From Bacteroidia bacterium (lineage in GTDB: Bacteria; Bacteroidota; Bacteroidia; SpSt-205): 42,781 bases of DNA. Positions 41,901-42,781 of this stretch are shown here, in pieces. The notes under the pieces were generated by a model. It had not been told where the DNA came from. It worked only from the letters and a program-made list of their open reading frames with translations, and did no database searches. Every line of letters starts with the position of its first letter. Positions within the stretch are counted from its first letter, which is position 1. Location of the stretch: assembly GCA_025057135.1 (NCBI GenBank), contig JANWXY010000077.1, positions 1 to 42,781 on the forward strand, given 5' to 3'. The translations under genes were made by a program, and so were the position numbers.

Positions 41901-42358
41901 GCGCGACGCGCTCCTCCTCTATCCTGGATGAGCGCTTCCACCTGTCCTCCATCCAAAATGCTCTGAGGGGAAAGCCCCACTTGCCAGAAGTAATTGAGAA
42001 AATCTTTTAGCCTTGCGGGTGTATTATTGAGAAAATACTCGCTTTCACCAGTTCTATACACACGCCTTGTAAAAGTCAAACGAGGCAGTTCGGGCGAGAA
42101 ATCTTCTACTTCCAGGGTAACTTCCGCAAAGGGGAGGGGCTTTCGCCGTTGGGAGCCGTTGAAGATGAGATTGTCTGCTTTCTCTATGCGCAGTAGCCGA
42201 TTTTTCTGTTCGCCCATGATCCAGCGCAGAGCATCGGCGATGTTAGATTTGCCGCAGCCATTCGGCCCTACGATTCCTATCAAGCGAGCATCTAAGGGCA
42301 ACTTGACCGCCTCCGCAAAGCTCTTGAACCCACGCAGTTCTAACGCCCGGAGTCGCAT
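38906..42358 (-). CDS. smc: Chromosome segregation ATPase SMC
   Basis: SMC dimers condense and organise the chromosome with ScpA and ScpB. The 1150-residue protein has Walker A GPNGCGKSN (31-39), two long coiled-coil arms, a central hinge region (about 493-643), the ABC signature LSGGEKALTALSLLF (about 1047) and Walker B LCILDEADAALDD. The hinge is divergent and I cannot see its usual glycine motifs. An open frame to 42406 adds 16 residues, but TACCTTTG lies 5 nt before the ATG at 42358 and family N-termini start there. It is probably transcribed alone. Confidence 0.95.
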   Translation of the reverse strand: MRLRALELRGFKSFAEAVKLPLDARLIGIVGPNGCGKSNIADALRWIMGEQKNRLLRIEKADNLIFNGSQRRKPLPFAEVTLEVEDFSPELPRLTFTRRVYRTGESEYFLNNTPARLKDFLNYFWQVGLSPQSILDGGQVEALIQDRGGARRALIESLAGIERYHHHKKELLAELEKTQSALSQIENLLTELRQQIKTLTSQAEKVATYQKLKQAYRELLSAWISQELAAIAKAEAQHSEQNHTQEETFKVLRLEIEQLELRIQALEERYASLEDTSVEAAYETLRTEYQTILREESRFSERLKHLERQEREISEEKALRHRQREELHTEEQTFRQKQEALSTSYNEKQALLTTISSQLQTIQADLRKLESQARERAEQQRQLETEQRRLLNSRQTLEATMRPLVERLQQVEREQDSLQNALHTLTQERETNTEKLKALQQEFQTLQQHLQALTAYHSVLVREKDNLRQRLHQLQARLQGLKSQREGLEALLARNDGWPTYLIKLRELGIQFWRTEDIFFAEEEELPYLSLLLRIELPTLWVTNPSDAEVIHQFLQDKKEGIFAVRLYQPSKTQAGPAWLSKFQTLEGFEGLAEYLWGDVGWEGEAKPRQLSANRREMRLPDGRLYFLSETPTQHIGLPHRIRKLQVEEKRLSQHVAILRQEIGTIEQVLARLPLQAYRQKLETTRKATAQAEKDLSAVQIRLEETQKRQQALLQDAHQLTQKQAQITAELNALKPAIENIQQQLVALTAENDTLHQQTSALHQQYGQLQKTHQELRFAIVQIENELKSTENAQKLTLQQLNEVQKRLRTLAEKEASLKEELLRTQRELQILAERKLTLEPQIQNLSERLSSFRQQKKEIEAQLSTLRKDLSEKQHKKDSLQSAIARYEARQAELSQRKALLLQRLSVELELTPESLPAPPSQRLKSEEVERQLQRIKEQIAHLGELNFEAAATLESLIQRETEIVREKTDIEHTFSNLKQLLGSLDKEAQEKFLSTFEAVRQRFIQLFQGLFAEGDTCDMVLLHPQSPLTSEIEIIARPKGKRPISLQQLSGGEKALTALSLLFATFAVHASALCILDEADAALDDVNTHKFGQLLRRVSETTPVLVITHNKITMSYCERLYGVTMPEPGVSTVLAVDMETKPALAKAV

Positions 42359-42363
42359 CCCCC

Positions 42364-42371
42364 CAAAGGTA
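42364..42371 (-). promoter_or_regulatory. TAnnTTTG -7 promoter box of smc
   Basis: Minus-strand TACCTTTG is followed by GGGGG and the ATG at 42358 (5 nt). The G run between box and start could look like a Shine-Dalgarno, but it touches the start codon, so it cannot act as one. Confidence 0.7.
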
Positions 42372-42499
42372 GAAGGGCATTCTGGGGAAAGCTGTGGAAA
42401 AGTCAATCCACCCCTCGCAGTAAAGCACCTTTATCATCGGCGTATTCACTTTGGGCTGTAAATAGGATGCGAAAAAGAGCTACAATACTTCCTTAGTCC

Positions 42500-42507
42500 T
42501 ATCTTTG
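42500..42507 (+). promoter_or_regulatory. TAnnTTTG -7 promoter box of the right-edge unit
   Basis: TATCTTTG is followed by CTAAA and the ATG at 42513 (5 nt). It is divergent from smc and marks a new transcription unit that carries the methyltransferase fragment. Confidence 0.62.
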
Positions 42508-42512
42508 CTAAA

Positions 42513-42677
42513 ATGTCTTTGGAAGAAGCTCTCCGTATCATGGGAAAGCTTCTGCGGGAGCATAGAGGTGAAGAGCTTGTCAAAAAAGTTCGTTACAGGT
42601 CGTCCTTTTTGATGAGGGAGATAGTCGGAAAAGCTATGGGAATTAGCCATGCCCTCTCTCTTGCGCTCTTTCTCTGA
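42513..42677 (+). CDS. Small 54-residue ORF upstream of the methyltransferase
   Basis: The ATG lies 5 nt after a promoter box, which supports expression. The product is basic and helical (MSLEEALRIMGKLLREHRGE at the start) and ends in a hydrophobic ALSLALFL. Its last 29 bp overlap the methyltransferase frame. It may be a separate small protein, or the true N-terminus of the methyltransferase broken by a frameshift or sequencing error. No family is recognised. Confidence 0.45.
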   Translation: MSLEEALRIMGKLLREHRGEELVKKVRYRSSFLMREIVGKAMGISHALSLALFL

Positions 42678-42781
42678 GGAGAAGTTAGCGGGCAAGTTCT
42701 ATACGCCTGAACCCCTCGTTGAGGAAGTCTTAGAGGTCGCAGGGTATGTACCAAAGCCTAAAATGCGCGTATTAGACCCAG
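42649..42781 (+). CDS. N-terminus of an N6-adenine DNA methyltransferase, cut by the window end
   Basis: The 44 visible residues include LAGKFYTPEPLVEEVLEV and end MRVLDP. The KFYTPEPLVE pattern followed by VLDP is the opening of the class I SAM fold in type I HsdM, Eco57I-like and type IIG methyltransferases, where VLDP leads into the SAM-binding loop. These enzymes methylate adenine in DNA, usually as part of restriction-modification or phage defence. The catalytic NPPY and target-recognition parts lie beyond the window. The frame is open back to 42625 with no better start than the ATG at 42649. Confidence 0.75.
   Translation, partial: MPSLLRSFSEEKLAGKFYTPEPLVEEVLEVAGYVPKPKMRVLDP

Noticed and set aside
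42391-42402. TGTGGAAAA, a one-mismatch DnaA-box-like sequence near smc
   Set aside because: It stands alone, with no cluster, AT-rich element or dnaA/dnaN neighbour, so no replication origin is supported.

Overview
The window is a gene-dense chromosomal segment from a member of the Bacteroidota or a close relative. Four things point there. Transcription units open with the phylum's TAnnTTTG -7 promoter box. I saw no consistent Shine-Dalgarno sequences. The gene set is typical: a PcrB/GGGP-synthase-family protein beside ftsZ, a DUF6580 membrane protein, a NEG...GNASL/PLGDV beta-propeller lipoprotein, and a long CcmF-type protein. Genus and habitat cannot be read from the sequence. No rRNA, tRNA, CRISPR array or insertion sequence was recognised. 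No stretch over 300 bases lacks a gene.

Layout. Bases 1-128 are homopolymer runs and look like an assembly artefact at a contig end. A leftward efflux operon follows (TetR regulator, TolC-like protein, lipoprotein adaptor; about 2.0-3.3 kb down to 0.2 kb), and its expected RND pump gene is lost at the left edge. A rightward omega-amidase gene comes next. Then there is a rightward division cluster (4.2-13.0 kb): ftsW, murG, murC, an ftsQ-like gene, ftsA, ftsZ, a holin-like membrane protein, a PcrB-family prenyltransferase and an unknown exported protein. A leftward operon (13.0-16.05 kb) carries a TPR protein, an unknown exported protein and a sodium:solute symporter. Diverging from it are a large AsmA-like protein (16.1-19.2 kb) and an MsbA-like ABC exporter (19.2-21.0 kb), a plausible envelope-lipid pair.

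A long rightward operon (21.2-31.5 kb) holds a haem-binding Tll0287-like lipoprotein, a DUF6580 protein, a BtuG-like propeller, a hexapeptide acyltransferase, purH, mreB, mreC, mreD, a class B PBP2, rimO and an unknown protein. It joins nucleotide synthesis, the rod-shape machinery and ribosomal-protein modification. A leftward ccmF-sixA pair (31.5-34.75 kb) diverges from a rightward unit of an unknown protein, a fluoride channel (crcB) and a 1016-residue tandem amidohydrolase (34.9-38.8 kb). The SMC chromosome-condensation gene runs leftward (38.9-42.36 kb). At the right edge a new rightward unit starts with a 54-codon ORF and the first 44 codons of a probable adenine-specific DNA methyltransferase.

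The most striking pattern is regulatory. Ten of eleven apparent transcription units begin with an exact TAnnTTTG box. In eight of them it lies 4-5 nt before the start codon, so transcription should begin at or next to the start codon and the mRNAs should be leaderless. Genes inside operons are instead packed with small overlaps (ATGA, TAATG, 11-14 bp). This rule also corrects several gene starts, including ftsW, smc and the TPR gene.
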